Assembly: GCA_030622635.1 (NCBI GenBank)
Contig: JAUXFX010000003.1
Coordinates: 1-45,565 of the forward strand
DNA: 45,565 bases
Direction of reading: 5' to 3'
Origin: Bacteroidota bacterium
GTDB lineage: Bacteria > Bacteroidota > Bacteroidia > Bacteroidales > JADFUO01
Shown: piece by piece, positions 25,943 to 33,978 of the stretch
Position numbering within the stretch: position 1 is the stretch's first letter
How the letters are laid out: the number at the start of each line of letters is the position of its first letter
Program-made: the position numbers and the translations under genes
Notes under the pieces: generated by a model
What the model was told of the DNA's origin: nothing
Databases searched by the model: none
Seen by the model: the letters and a program-made list of their open reading frames with translations, nothing else

Positions 25943-26614
25943 ATGACCGGAAAAATACATTTAGTTATTTTTATTTCTATCCCGTTAATTATACTTATTA
26001 GCAGTTGTAATAAGAAAAAGATAAATTATTGGGAAAACGGAAATAAAAAATCGGAAATACTATACAAAAAAGGAAAAATTGATGGTATTGCTGTTTGGTG
26101 GTATGAAAACGGGAAAAAACAATTGGAATCAAATTATAAAGATAATATTTTAAATGGTTTGACTATCAGGTGGTATGATAACGGAGTTAAACAATCCGAG
26201 GCTAATTACTTAAACAATATGCTAAACGGAACTTCTATAGAATGGAATGTGTCAGGAAAAAAAATATCAGAGGAAAACTATGTTAATGATACTTTACATG
26301 GCAGTTATAAAAAATGGCATCCCATTGGTGAACTTCAAATTGAAGGTTCGTATTATAAGGGCAAGTTTGACGGATTATGGTATTATTATGATTTCAATGG
26401 TAAAGTTGTAGGTTCTGCAAATTTTCATAAAGGAACAGGCAAACAAAAAGCCTGGTACTCTAACGGGCAACTTAAAAGAGAAATTAATTATATTAATAAT
26501 TTAAAAGATGGCAAAGAGCGTTGGTGGTATGATGACGGAAAGTTGCAAAAAGTGATCACTTATGAATTTGGTGAAATAATTTCAGAGGAATCTTATTATA
26601 CTGATAGAAATTGA
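25943..26614 (+). CDS. YwqK/MORN-like repeat lipoprotein
   Basis: The 223-residue protein has a lipobox (LISSC, Cys22) and then about eight repeats of 22-24 residues with the pattern W-x-x-x-G-K-x-x-x-x-x-x-Y-x-x-G-x-x-x-G, such as WYENGKKQLESNYKDNILNG and WYDNGVKQSEANYLNNMLNG. These are the degenerate MORN repeats of the family annotated as YwqK antitoxin; despite that name, a toxin partner is not evident here, and most Bacteroidota members are probably envelope proteins. It is anchored in a membrane by lipid. Its promoter region lies inside or next to the palindromic element at 25671-25929. Confidence 0.85.
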   Translation: MTGKIHLVIFISIPLIILISSCNKKKINYWENGNKKSEILYKKGKIDGIAVWWYENGKKQLESNYKDNILNGLTIRWYDNGVKQSEANYLNNMLNGTSIEWNVSGKKISEENYVNDTLHGSYKKWHPIGELQIEGSYYKGKFDGLWYYYDFNGKVVGSANFHKGTGKQKAWYSNGQLKREINYINNLKDGKERWWYDDGKLQKVITYEFGEIISEESYYTDRN

Positions 26615-26708
26615 GAATTGAGATTTGAGATTTTAGAATTAAGATTTAAAATTTAAGATTTTAGATTTCAGAATTTCTAATTTCTAATTTCCAATTTCCA
26701 ATTTATAC
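26611..26708. repeat. Fourteen consecutive degenerate heptamers
   Basis: Starting at 26611 every seventh base begins a new unit: TTGAGAA, TTGAGAT, TTTAGAA, TTAAGAT, TTTCTAA, TTTCCAA and so on for 14 units. Neighbouring units resemble each other more than distant ones. The array fills the space between the convergent MORN and glycosyltransferase genes and includes both stop codons. Confidence 0.9.
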
Positions 26709-27575
26709 CTTCTTATAATTTTTATGTCGTCCGATTTCCAAACCGGTTGCTTTTTCCATATAATTAAGGAATTTTAGTCTGGGCGAGAGTTTTATTCCTT
26801 GGGTCGGATCAAAGTCGAAAGTCCAGTTTTGTTTGCTGATCCTTTCTTTCATAACCTCGGGATGTTCACCTTCAAATCTGGTAAGTGTATCAATTTTTGA
26901 ATAATCAAATTTATTTGTTTGAGCAATATATTTTTCAACATAATCATCGTTATGCCAAAGTTTTTCAAAAGCTTCACGTTTTGCTTGCTGTGCTTTCGGA
27001 TGTTTTACCCATCCATAGTGATAGATTGTTGCATTTACAGGTTTAACTTTTAAGAGTTTATTATTTTTTCTGAAACTCATCGCATCTTTCCATGAATGGA
27101 TTTGTTTATCGTTTCTGATAACACGAATTTGATTATATAACCATTTTCTTGAATCGGCAATATAATCATACGAACCGTAAAAATTAATATGTTTAAAAAG
27201 TAAGCCCTCAACTTTTGGATTATCTTTCCATTTTAACATTGCTTCCTTTATTGCCGGCATATCTTTTTCCGACATTATCTCATCAGCCTGGATATAGAAT
27301 GCCCAATCACTGTCAGGAGAAATGGCATCAAATGCTTTATCGGTTTCAACAGCCAGCACTTTTCCTCCTTCTCTTAAAGAATCATCCCAGATGGTTTCAA
27401 TAATCCTGATTTTTTCTGAATCTATACTTTTAATTAATCCCAGTGTATCATCCTCTGAATTACCTACTGTCACAATTACTTCATCGCAAACCGGAAGAAT
27501 GGATCTTATTGCCTCAACAATGGGAAAATCAAATTTAATTCCGTTTCTGATAATTGTAAAGCCCGAAACTTTCAT
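26703..27575 (-). CDS. Family 2-like glycosyltransferase
   Basis: The 290-residue protein has the GT-A start VSGFTIIRNG (residues 3-12), the nucleotide-sugar-binding strand EVIVTVGNSEDDTLGLI (32-48) and a metal-binding acidic motif QADE at 96-99 in place of the usual DxD. There is no membrane segment, so it is cytosolic. The family moves a sugar from a nucleotide donor to a glycan, lipid or protein; the acceptor is unknown. The C-terminal half contains a conserved-looking HYGWVKHPKAQQAKRE segment. It has its own promoter element at 27599-27606 and is the first gene of the accessory stretch. It runs in the same direction as the upstream protease gene, 73 bp away. Confidence 0.85.
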   Translation of the reverse strand: MKVSGFTIIRNGIKFDFPIVEAIRSILPVCDEVIVTVGNSEDDTLGLIKSIDSEKIRIIETIWDDSLREGGKVLAVETDKAFDAISPDSDWAFYIQADEIMSEKDMPAIKEAMLKWKDNPKVEGLLFKHINFYGSYDYIADSRKWLYNQIRVIRNDKQIHSWKDAMSFRKNNKLLKVKPVNATIYHYGWVKHPKAQQAKREAFEKLWHNDDYVEKYIAQTNKFDYSKIDTLTRFEGEHPEVMKERISKQNWTFDFDPTQGIKLSPRLKFLNYMEKATGLEIGRHKNYKKV

Positions 27576-27598
27576 TTTTTATTGATAAAAATTCCGGG

Positions 27599-27606
27599 CA
27601 AAGTTA
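27599..27606 (-). promoter_or_regulatory. -7 box for the glycosyltransferase gene
   Basis: On the minus strand TAACTTTG followed by C is a full match to TAnnTTTG. It lies 23 bases before the ATG at 27575. No TTG element stands 19-20 bp upstream. Confidence 0.55.
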
Positions 27607-27648
27607 CAAAAAGATAATTTTGAATAATATTTTTTAGAAAAACAAATA

Positions 27649-29940
27649 TTAATCCGTATCATAATCCGGTAAACAATACCTGCAGCCATTATAATTATGT
27701 TTAATGGCACGTGGGATTTCTTTGTAGGCAATTTTATTTTTGTTATTCATCTTTTTTACCCATTTGCAATTATTGTTATGCAGTTCTTTTGTGTTTTTAT
27801 TTGCTATAAATGGATGCTCTCCCACAGCAAGTAATTGAGTAACACGACCCATTTCGAGGTTATCAACTAATTGTGCTACTGATATCTCATATCCTCCGTC
27901 CGGTATTGAATCAGGCAAGATAAATTCCAGTTTGGCAATACAATTATCATTTGATTTTAATTTGATATTACGCAAATAAGATTTTTTCCCGGATAAGACA
28001 TAATATTCATTGTAAAGTGTTGATTCGTTAATTTTTGATAAACCATCAGTTGAAGCCTCAATACACAATCTTTTTAATATCTTCAAATTCACTTCCATAC
28101 CTGTTGGTAAAGAACTCAGATCAATTTGAAGGTCTGAATAAATATTATTACCTGACCATCCTTGTATATGGAAATTAAGACTGTTAACTGAGCCTGCAAA
28201 CATATCTATTACATCAAAGTTTTTCCATGTTGCATTATTATTTTCCCTAATGAAGTTGTAAAAATCATTCATCGAAAGAATAGTGGCAGGGTCTGGTGCA
28301 GGATCATTACCACTGTTTACCAATGCAATAAAACAATAATGTCCCTGAGCAGGAATATCATCTGAAGGCCAAACCACAGGACCAACAACTTTAACACTAT
28401 TTGAAGGAACAGATGGAATAGTTATTTGATCAACAAGATTCCATGAAGCCGGAGTTGGAAAAGTTGAAGGGTGTGACCAATATACGGTGGCTGTTCCTCC
28501 GGTAGCATTATTTCCTCTGTTATGAACTCTGAGATAGATGTAATTGTTTTGTCCGAATTCCACCTGTTCACCAAGATTTGCCTGGCTAAGTGCTAAAGTA
28601 GTTCCCAAAATAGCTTCGGGATCGAGTAATTCCTGATTAAAAATTATTACATCAGGGCTGCATGAAATACCACCGTCAATAAGAGGTTCGCGGCCATGAT
28701 CTTCAAGATTATCTCGTAAATATAAGTCATGAGCAGGATAACCAAGAAAAATATTATCTCCTGCCCCTGCAGGTGATTCAGCTTCTACCGGTGTATCCGA
28801 ATAACCCCAATGCAGAACTACAACATCATCAGCGTAAGTATGTGCTTCAGCTGCAGAGATCCTTCCGTCAGTATTTGTGTCAACCACCTGTGAAAGAGCG
28901 CCACCATCTGCATATTGACCAGTTACTGCAGCAATCCAATCCAATGCAAACGGGTCAAAATCTGCCCCTCCGTTAGAATTTCTATCTTCTTCGCATGCTG
29001 CTGAAAAATGAGTCCATTTTGCAGTGCTGTTATTAATTACTGCATTTTCAAATCCTCCGGAATGACATTGTTCCATCATCACCATTAAAACAGCAAATCC
29101 AGGTAACTCAGCAAGTTTATTCCCAAAATCAGTGGAAGAATATTCATCCCATTCTATGTTATTATAGGCACATAAACCACTTATCGGGTATAATGGACTT
29201 GGTGGGCCATATCCATGATTATTTGTATGTATAAACAGAAAATCATCTTTTTTTAATTTTGTTTTCAGATCATCTATGGCATTTTCAAGAGCAACACCTG
29301 TTCCTTCATCATCAACAGGCATCTGGTAAGCCGTATTATCTCCAGGCCAATTATTGACCGGTTTTGGGCCACCATTATAGTTTAGTGTGCCATCATGATT
29401 TAAAACTGTGATCTTATTGGCATCAAAGCCGTAAATATCAATAAGGGTCCGGTAAAGAAATTCCATGTCATTAACATGTCTGTTGTTTGACTCACCGGAA
29501 AAAAATATAGCATACCTGTCTCCCCTGGCATTATTTAATGCATTTGTTATTGCCGGAATAGGTGAAGTAGAAAGTTTCCTGCCTTTTAACACATTTTCTC
29601 TTTTGACAGGAGTGTGAATATCTTCAAAATTTTCCGGATTTCTTATAAATTCTGCCGGAGGGAAGCATGCTTTTATTCTATTATATATTTCTCCGGTTTC
29701 AGAATCACATAAAATATGTTCACAGGGATGTGCCCAGTTTAGAGTTGGAGCCTCATCAATAAGAACAAAGGCAGTTTTTTTGGGGATGTCAATTTCTTGT
29801 AAACCTGCATTCATTTTAACTCCGGTATCAATTATATCATTCTTTAAATAAATATTGAATGCTTTCTGACAGTTCATCCTTCTCAGTCCACTAAGAACTT
29901 CATTCTTAATTTTACTTTTAATTTCATTTTTAATTTTCAT
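27649..29940 (-). CDS. Multidomain clan CD (caspase/C13-like) cysteine protease
   Basis: The 763-residue protein has no signal peptide, so it is probably cytoplasmic. Residues 20-110 form a domain with IDEAPTLNWAHPC that recurs in the neighbouring small protein. The protease core (about 120-400) opens with DRYAIFFSGESNNRHVNDM and carries the His-Gly of the catalytic dyad at 242-243 (NNHGYG) and the nucleophile Cys292 in EQCHSGGF. A canonical EF-hand loop (Asp354, Asn356, Asp358, Ser362, Glu365) follows, suggesting calcium control. Residues 415-550 look like a CARDB/Ig-like domain. The C-terminus has His721, Cys725, Cys753 and Cys756, like the Ada-type zinc-binding module. Its start has a strong Shine-Dalgarno sequence, unusual for this genome. 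Substrate unknown. Confidence 0.85.
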   Translation of the reverse strand: MKIKNEIKSKIKNEVLSGLRRMNCQKAFNIYLKNDIIDTGVKMNAGLQEIDIPKKTAFVLIDEAPTLNWAHPCEHILCDSETGEIYNRIKACFPPAEFIRNPENFEDIHTPVKRENVLKGRKLSTSPIPAITNALNNARGDRYAIFFSGESNNRHVNDMEFLYRTLIDIYGFDANKITVLNHDGTLNYNGGPKPVNNWPGDNTAYQMPVDDEGTGVALENAIDDLKTKLKKDDFLFIHTNNHGYGPPSPLYPISGLCAYNNIEWDEYSSTDFGNKLAELPGFAVLMVMMEQCHSGGFENAVINNSTAKWTHFSAACEEDRNSNGGADFDPFALDWIAAVTGQYADGGALSQVVDTNTDGRISAAEAHTYADDVVVLHWGYSDTPVEAESPAGAGDNIFLGYPAHDLYLRDNLEDHGREPLIDGGISCSPDVIIFNQELLDPEAILGTTLALSQANLGEQVEFGQNNYIYLRVHNRGNNATGGTATVYWSHPSTFPTPASWNLVDQITIPSVPSNSVKVVGPVVWPSDDIPAQGHYCFIALVNSGNDPAPDPATILSMNDFYNFIRENNNATWKNFDVIDMFAGSVNSLNFHIQGWSGNNIYSDLQIDLSSLPTGMEVNLKILKRLCIEASTDGLSKINESTLYNEYYVLSGKKSYLRNIKLKSNDNCIAKLEFILPDSIPDGGYEISVAQLVDNLEMGRVTQLLAVGEHPFIANKNTKELHNNNCKWVKKMNNKNKIAYKEIPRAIKHNYNGCRYCLPDYDTD

Positions 29941-29944
29941 TATT

Positions 29945-29951
29945 ACCTCCT
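29945..29951 (-). promoter_or_regulatory. Strong Shine-Dalgarno sequence of the protease gene
   Basis: On the minus strand AGGAGGT lies four bases before the ATG. Other genes in the window start without such a site, as is usual in Bacteroidota. Confidence 0.8.
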
Positions 29952-30174
29952 GTTTTAAGTTTATTTAAATATTAATACACTTTTATTTTTAATAAATTCA
30001 GTATTAGTTTACTATTATTAGTTCCGAAAATTGATAAAAGGTAACCCCGTAAGAAGAAAAAAATTGAATTTAAAATCAATCTAAATAATAATATAATAAA
30101 TCGGATTTTATATAAAAGGAATTATTCGTAGAAAATATTTTCGTAGAAAGTATTTTTAGCGAATGTTAAGCTCA

Positions 30175-30537
30175 CTAATCATAAACATTAAAATGCCTGT
30201 CATCAGAAGGTTTTGATCCATATCTTAAGAGCACTCTGTAGCTATCCGGATAATCTTCATAAAAAACAGGAAACTGTTCATGAAACAGTTCGGTTTCAAA
30301 TGTCTTGGAATCAATCAGAATATATATGCATGAATGCCCCCAGTTTAGGCGAGGTTGGAGATCTATAAATGCCAAATAGCTGGGTTTTTTTACTTCAATA
30401 CTCTTTCTGCCAATATTGATAATATCTCCATTTTTGTATGGTTCATAATTCAAATAAATAATTGATTGATCTTTTTGCTCTTTTGTCAAATGGTTCAGGA
30501 TTATTTTAAGTATTTCTTCTTTATTAAGATTTTCCAT
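30175..30537 (-). CDS. Small protein related to the N-terminal domain of the adjacent protease
   Basis: The 120-residue protein has no signal peptide. Residues 48-91 align with residues 51-95 of the protease encoded next door: both contain I-D-x-x-P-x-L-N-W-x-H-x-C followed by I-L-x-D-S-x-T and, further on, F-P. The region before it (YKNGDIINIGRKSIEV) also matches the protease (KNDIIDTGVKMNAGLQEI). Conserved Trp66, His68 and Cys70 suggest a binding site. The first 30 residues form a charged helix absent from the protease. A full promoter lies at 30563-30593. The protease gene follows 234 bp downstream on the same strand. It may regulate or be processed by the protease, or be its solo paralogue; this is inference. 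No named family is recognised. Confidence 0.75.
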   Translation of the reverse strand: MENLNKEEILKIILNHLTKEQKDQSIIYLNYEPYKNGDIINIGRKSIEVKKPSYLAFIDLQPRLNWGHSCIYILIDSKTFETELFHEQFPVFYEDYPDSYRVLLRYGSKPSDDRHFNVYD

Positions 30538-30562
30538 TTTAAATTATTATTATTGATTTATG

Positions 30563-30593
30563 CAAATATAGTAAATTAATAGCTGAAAAGCAA
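30563..30593 (-). promoter_or_regulatory. Bacteroidota-type promoter for the small protease-related gene
   Basis: On the minus strand TTG (30593-30591) is followed after 20 bp by TATATTTG (30570-30563) and C, a full consensus match. Transcription would start near 30556, about 19 bases before the ATG at 30537. Confidence 0.65.
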
Positions 30594-30601
30594 GCATATA
30601 A

Positions 30602-30974
30602 TTAGTTATACTCAAGTTTTAATCCAACACCCACTTCTCTAAGATTTATTACTTTTTTTAGAATAAAATGTTAAAGGATGAGCTATGATGATGGGATTCT
30701 TGTGATTTAAGTTTTCTATTATTGCTTCTGTATAGAGTCTGATCAGAGGATCTAAACCCCAGGTATGATCGAGGTGTCCATGAGAAAGAACCACAAAATC
30801 TAAATTTAATAGATCAATATTTAGCTTTTGTGCATTTTTAATAAATACATCAGAATATCCTAGGTCGAATAAAATTTTATTACCTTCATCTTCAATAAAA
30901 TAAGATACTCCTGGTTCGCCATAGAAATACCGGTCAATCAGAGTATTATTATCAACAAGGACTGTTAATTTCAT
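30602..30974 (-). pseudogene. Truncated metallo-beta-lactamase-fold hydrolase gene
   Basis: The open frame (30974 to 30639) gives 111 residues that match the start of MBL-fold hydrolases of the dihydropterin-phosphate synthase-like group: LVDNNTLIDRYFYGEPGVSYFIEDEG and the metal-binding motif SHGHLDHTWG near 64-73. These enzymes are normally more than twice this length, with further His and Asp metal ligands downstream. Here the frame ends soon after IIIAHPLTFYSKK. A run of seven A bases on the minus strand (30653-30659) sits just before the stop; dropping one A would continue the frame for about 16 residues (VINLREVGVGLKLEYN) to a stop at 30602. Even so it would be too short, so part of the gene is lost. 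Confidence 0.75.
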
Positions 30975-31084
30975 TTTTTATCATTTTTGGGTATTTCACT
31001 AATCAATTGTAAAATTTTATTTTTAGTTATTTATTGAAATTTTAACTAATAAATTTAACCTGAATAATTCACGGGTTATTATTA

Positions 31085-31177
31085 AACGCTGACAGGTTCT
31101 GCAAACGCTGTCAGGTTTCAAAAAATCTGTCAGAGTCTGTACATACGCATCCCTTCGGGAAAAGACCTGACAGCGTT
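31085..31177. repeat. Direct and inverted repeats of AACGCTGTCAGGT
   Basis: AACGCTGACAGGTT (31085-31098) and AACGCTGTCAGGTT (31104-31117) are direct repeats 19 bp apart. ACCTGACAGCGTT at 31165-31177 is the exact reverse complement of 31104-31116. The 48-nt space between contains the mini-hairpin CCCTTCGGG. It looks like one unit of a dispersed intergenic repeat. Confidence 0.8.
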
Positions 31178-31310
31178 GATATAACAAAAGTTTATGAATA
31201 GATCAGGTTAAGACATTGTGTGCTAACAATAAGGAAAAAAGTAAAGCAATTTAATAATGTTGAAAAATTTTAAAAACAGATTTTATAAAGCTTTACCTTT
31301 TACCAGCAAC

Positions 31311-31373
31311 CAGTAGTCGGCAGTCAGTAGTCGGCAGTCAGCAGTCAGCAGTCGGCAGTCAGTAGTCGGCAAT
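31311..31373. repeat. Nine phased heptamers CAGTAGT / CGGCAGT
   Basis: Nine 7-bp units in unbroken phase, variants of CAGTAGT, CGGCAGT and CAGCAGT. The units alternate, so a 14-bp higher-order unit is likely. Confidence 0.9.
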
Positions 31374-31684
31374 CACATTATCCACCAGCGACACGAAGTC
31401 CATCCATACGGGCTCCTTTTAGTTGTACGGATTTACTTCGTTTCATTAGCCCGCATGGGCCCGTATGGGTAACCAGCGAAGAAATGTAAGCCGGTAGTGT
31501 AACCGGTCCGCTTTTTTTCCTGTTAAAATAACTCTTAAACAATAATTAGAATATGTGTAATGTTAATAACTTAAACATGCAGGAAAAATATTAATAATTA
31601 ATTTTGCTTTTCTATAGCTTATTATAGCTGGAATTGGTTAAAACTTAGCGTAGCGAAGATACAAACAAATTAGCTTAAGTGAAA

Positions 31685-31802
31685 GCAGTCGGCAGACAGC
31701 AGTCGGCAGTCGGCAATCGGCAGTCAGCGATTAATAGACTGAAGACTGGGGACTGAAGACTGAGGACTGACCCCGAAAGCTTTCGGGGGAGGACTGGGGA
31801 CT
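31685..31802. repeat. Two heptamer arrays interrupted by an 18-bp palindrome
   Basis: From 31685 run seven units like GCAGTCG. From 31734 run units like GAAGACT, GGGGACT and GAGGACT. The perfect palindrome CCCCGAAAGCTTTCGGGG occupies 31771-31788, flanked on both sides by GAGGACT-type units. Confidence 0.9.
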
Positions 31803-31881
31803 GATAATCAAAAAACAAATACTTTGCAAAAAAACAAAGTTTTACAGGATAATAGAATAAAAATTTAGAGTAGTATTTATT

Positions 31882-33948
31882 ATGGAATTTGTAAATCCTT
31901 ATTTTTTATTCGGACTTTTTGCGGTGTCTATTCCGGTGATTATTCATTTATTTAATTTCAGAAAGTTTAAAAAGGTTTATTTTACAAATGTTAAATTTCT
32001 TAGGGAATTAAAGCAGGAAACCAAAAAGAAATCCCAACTGAAGCATTTGATTATTCTTATTTTGCGGATACTTGCCATTATTTGCCTTGTTCTGGCATTT
32101 GCCCAACCTTATGTTCCATTATCAAAAAATATTATTAGTCAGGATGAAAAAAGTGCAGTAAGTATTTATATTGATAATTCTTTTAGCATGGAAGCAAGGT
32201 CAACTGATGGATTTTTGATTGACGAGGCGAAAAATAAAGCTGCCGAAATTGCACAGGCTTATAATTCTTCCGACATTTTTCAAATACTTACAAATGATTT
32301 TGAAGGCAGACATCAGCGTTTTGTAAGCAGGGATGAATTGATTGAAATGCTTGATGAGATTCATGTTTCACCTTCGGTAAAAAATATCTCAGACGTTGTA
32401 AAACGTCAAAACGATAGGTTTTCTACTTGTCAAACAGAAAATAAAATATCTTATCTTATATCTGATCTTCAGATAAGTATTTCCGATATTGACCGGATTG
32501 ATGAGGACACCACCATAATCAATTATTTTGTTCCGGTTTATCCCGATAACACCGGTAATCTGTATATTGACAGTTGCTGGTTTGAATCGCCCGTTCATCA
32601 TATTAATCAAAATGAAAAACTAAGCGTTAGAATAAAAAATACTTATGATAATGATATGGAAAAGATACCTGTAAAATTAAAGATAAACGGCAATCAAAAA
32701 GCTATAGCAAGCGTTGATGTAAAAGCAGGTTCTGAAACGGAAATAATTCTGCGGTTTACTAATTACGAAACAGGTATTAAAAACGGTTTTATTGAAATTA
32801 CCGATTATCCGGTTGTTTATGATGATATTTTTTATTTTTCATATTTTGTATCTGACAAAATACCTGTTTTATGTATTAATGGCACAGAAGAAAATATTTA
32901 TCTGAAAGCACTTTTCGGAGGGGATACATCCTTTGTATTTGATAATTCACACAGGACTTATCTTGATTATTCATCGCTAAAAAACTATAAATTGGTAATT
33001 ATCAACAAGCTGGATGAGATTTCATCGGGTTTGGGACAGGAATTAAAACGATTTGTTGAAAATGGTGGGTCACTGGTTGTTCTTCCTTCCGGAAAAATGG
33101 ATTTTGATTCGTATAAAAACTTTTTATTAACAATGAATGCTGCCTGGTATTCAGGTTTGGATACTTTTAATACCAAGGTTGATTATATAAATTATAATAA
33201 CGAAATATTTAATGATGTTTTTGAAGATGATCCCACAACTAACAGGAAAGATAACAGGATCATAGATTTGCCTGTAGTTTTAAAACATTTTAAATTTACC
33301 CGCTTAAGCCGGTCTGAAATTGAACCATTATTGAAAATTCAAAATGGAGATGAGTTTTTAAGTGTTGTACCATCCGGATATGGGAAATTATATCTGTTTG
33401 CTGTGCCTTTTGAAACCTCTTTTAGTAATTTTACAAAACATGCAATATTTGTACCTGTTATGTATAAAATTGCTTTGTTAAGCGATATTGGAAATAGATT
33501 ATTTTATACAATAGGAAGTAATGAATATGTTGAGCTTAATCAGGCGCAGCTTAAAAAGGATGATGTTTATAAGATTATAATGGAGAATTCTGATTTTGAA
33601 ATAATCCCAGGACAAAAATATATTAATAACAGCTTACGCCTGAACATGTATGATCAGATTAAACAAGCAGGTAACTACATGTTAATGAATGGTGAAAAGA
33701 ATATTATCGGTATTTCATTTAATTACGATCGCAGGGAATCAAATCTCGGCTCGTATAAGATTGATGATTTAAATAATATTATCAGCAGTAATAATTTAAA
33801 GAAATTTATGGTTCTTGATGTTGGCGACAGGACGTTATCACAGGCGTTGATAGATTTGAACAAAGGAATACAACTTTGGAAGTTATTTATTATTTTAGCG
33901 ATGATTTTTTTAGCAGCAGAAGTGTTAATTATAAGGATTTGGAAATAA
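31882..33948 (+). CDS. BatA-domain (aerotolerance N-terminal) membrane protein with VWA-like domain
   Basis: The 688-residue protein begins with the BatA domain: FVNPYFLFGLFAVSIPVIIHLF (first membrane helix, about 5-24), a basic loop, and a second helix at 55-74. A VWA-like domain follows with VSIYIDNSFSME near 93-104, a D-x-S-x-S type metal site. The middle part is beta-rich and periplasmic, with a glutamine-amidotransferase-like segment (YKLVIINKLDEISSGLGQELKRFVENGGSLVVLPSG). A last helix lies near 667-686. Proteins of this kind are common in Bacteroidota, often near other bat genes, which are absent here. It heads a run of four plus-strand genes (parC 30 bp after). Function is envelope-related but unproven. 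Confidence 0.85.
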   Translation: MEFVNPYFLFGLFAVSIPVIIHLFNFRKFKKVYFTNVKFLRELKQETKKKSQLKHLIILILRILAIICLVLAFAQPYVPLSKNIISQDEKSAVSIYIDNSFSMEARSTDGFLIDEAKNKAAEIAQAYNSSDIFQILTNDFEGRHQRFVSRDELIEMLDEIHVSPSVKNISDVVKRQNDRFSTCQTENKISYLISDLQISISDIDRIDEDTTIINYFVPVYPDNTGNLYIDSCWFESPVHHINQNEKLSVRIKNTYDNDMEKIPVKLKINGNQKAIASVDVKAGSETEIILRFTNYETGIKNGFIEITDYPVVYDDIFYFSYFVSDKIPVLCINGTEENIYLKALFGGDTSFVFDNSHRTYLDYSSLKNYKLVIINKLDEISSGLGQELKRFVENGGSLVVLPSGKMDFDSYKNFLLTMNAAWYSGLDTFNTKVDYINYNNEIFNDVFEDDPTTNRKDNRIIDLPVVLKHFKFTRLSRSEIEPLLKIQNGDEFLSVVPSGYGKLYLFAVPFETSFSNFTKHAIFVPVMYKIALLSDIGNRLFYTIGSNEYVELNQAQLKKDDVYKIIMENSDFEIIPGQKYINNSLRLNMYDQIKQAGNYMLMNGEKNIIGISFNYDRRESNLGSYKIDDLNNIISSNNLKKFMVLDVGDRTLSQALIDLNKGIQLWKLFIILAMIFLAAEVLIIRIWK

Positions 33949-33978
33949 GAAAAAGATATTAGGAAAACTAAAAAATTA

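Larger units (their letters stand above)
30975..31881. other. 0.9-kb repeat-rich region without genes
   Basis: No coding frame of substance is seen. It holds, in order, a direct and inverted repeat cluster (31085-31177), a heptamer array (31311-31373), a GC-rich patch with CCATACGGGC at 31402-31411 and its reverse complement near 31459, two more heptamer arrays (31685-31733 and 31734-31802) and an 18-bp palindrome. The batA-like gene follows; ATACTTTG at 31819-31826 is a near match to a -7 box for it. Confidence 0.7.

Noticed and set aside
25943-26614. Toxin-antitoxin locus based on the YwqK-type repeats
   Set aside because: The protein is a lipoprotein with MORN-like repeats, and no toxin-like gene is adjacent. 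The family name alone does not support a toxin-antitoxin system.
31311-31373. CRISPR array
   Set aside because: Units are 7 bp and contiguous with no spacers; no cas gene is present.
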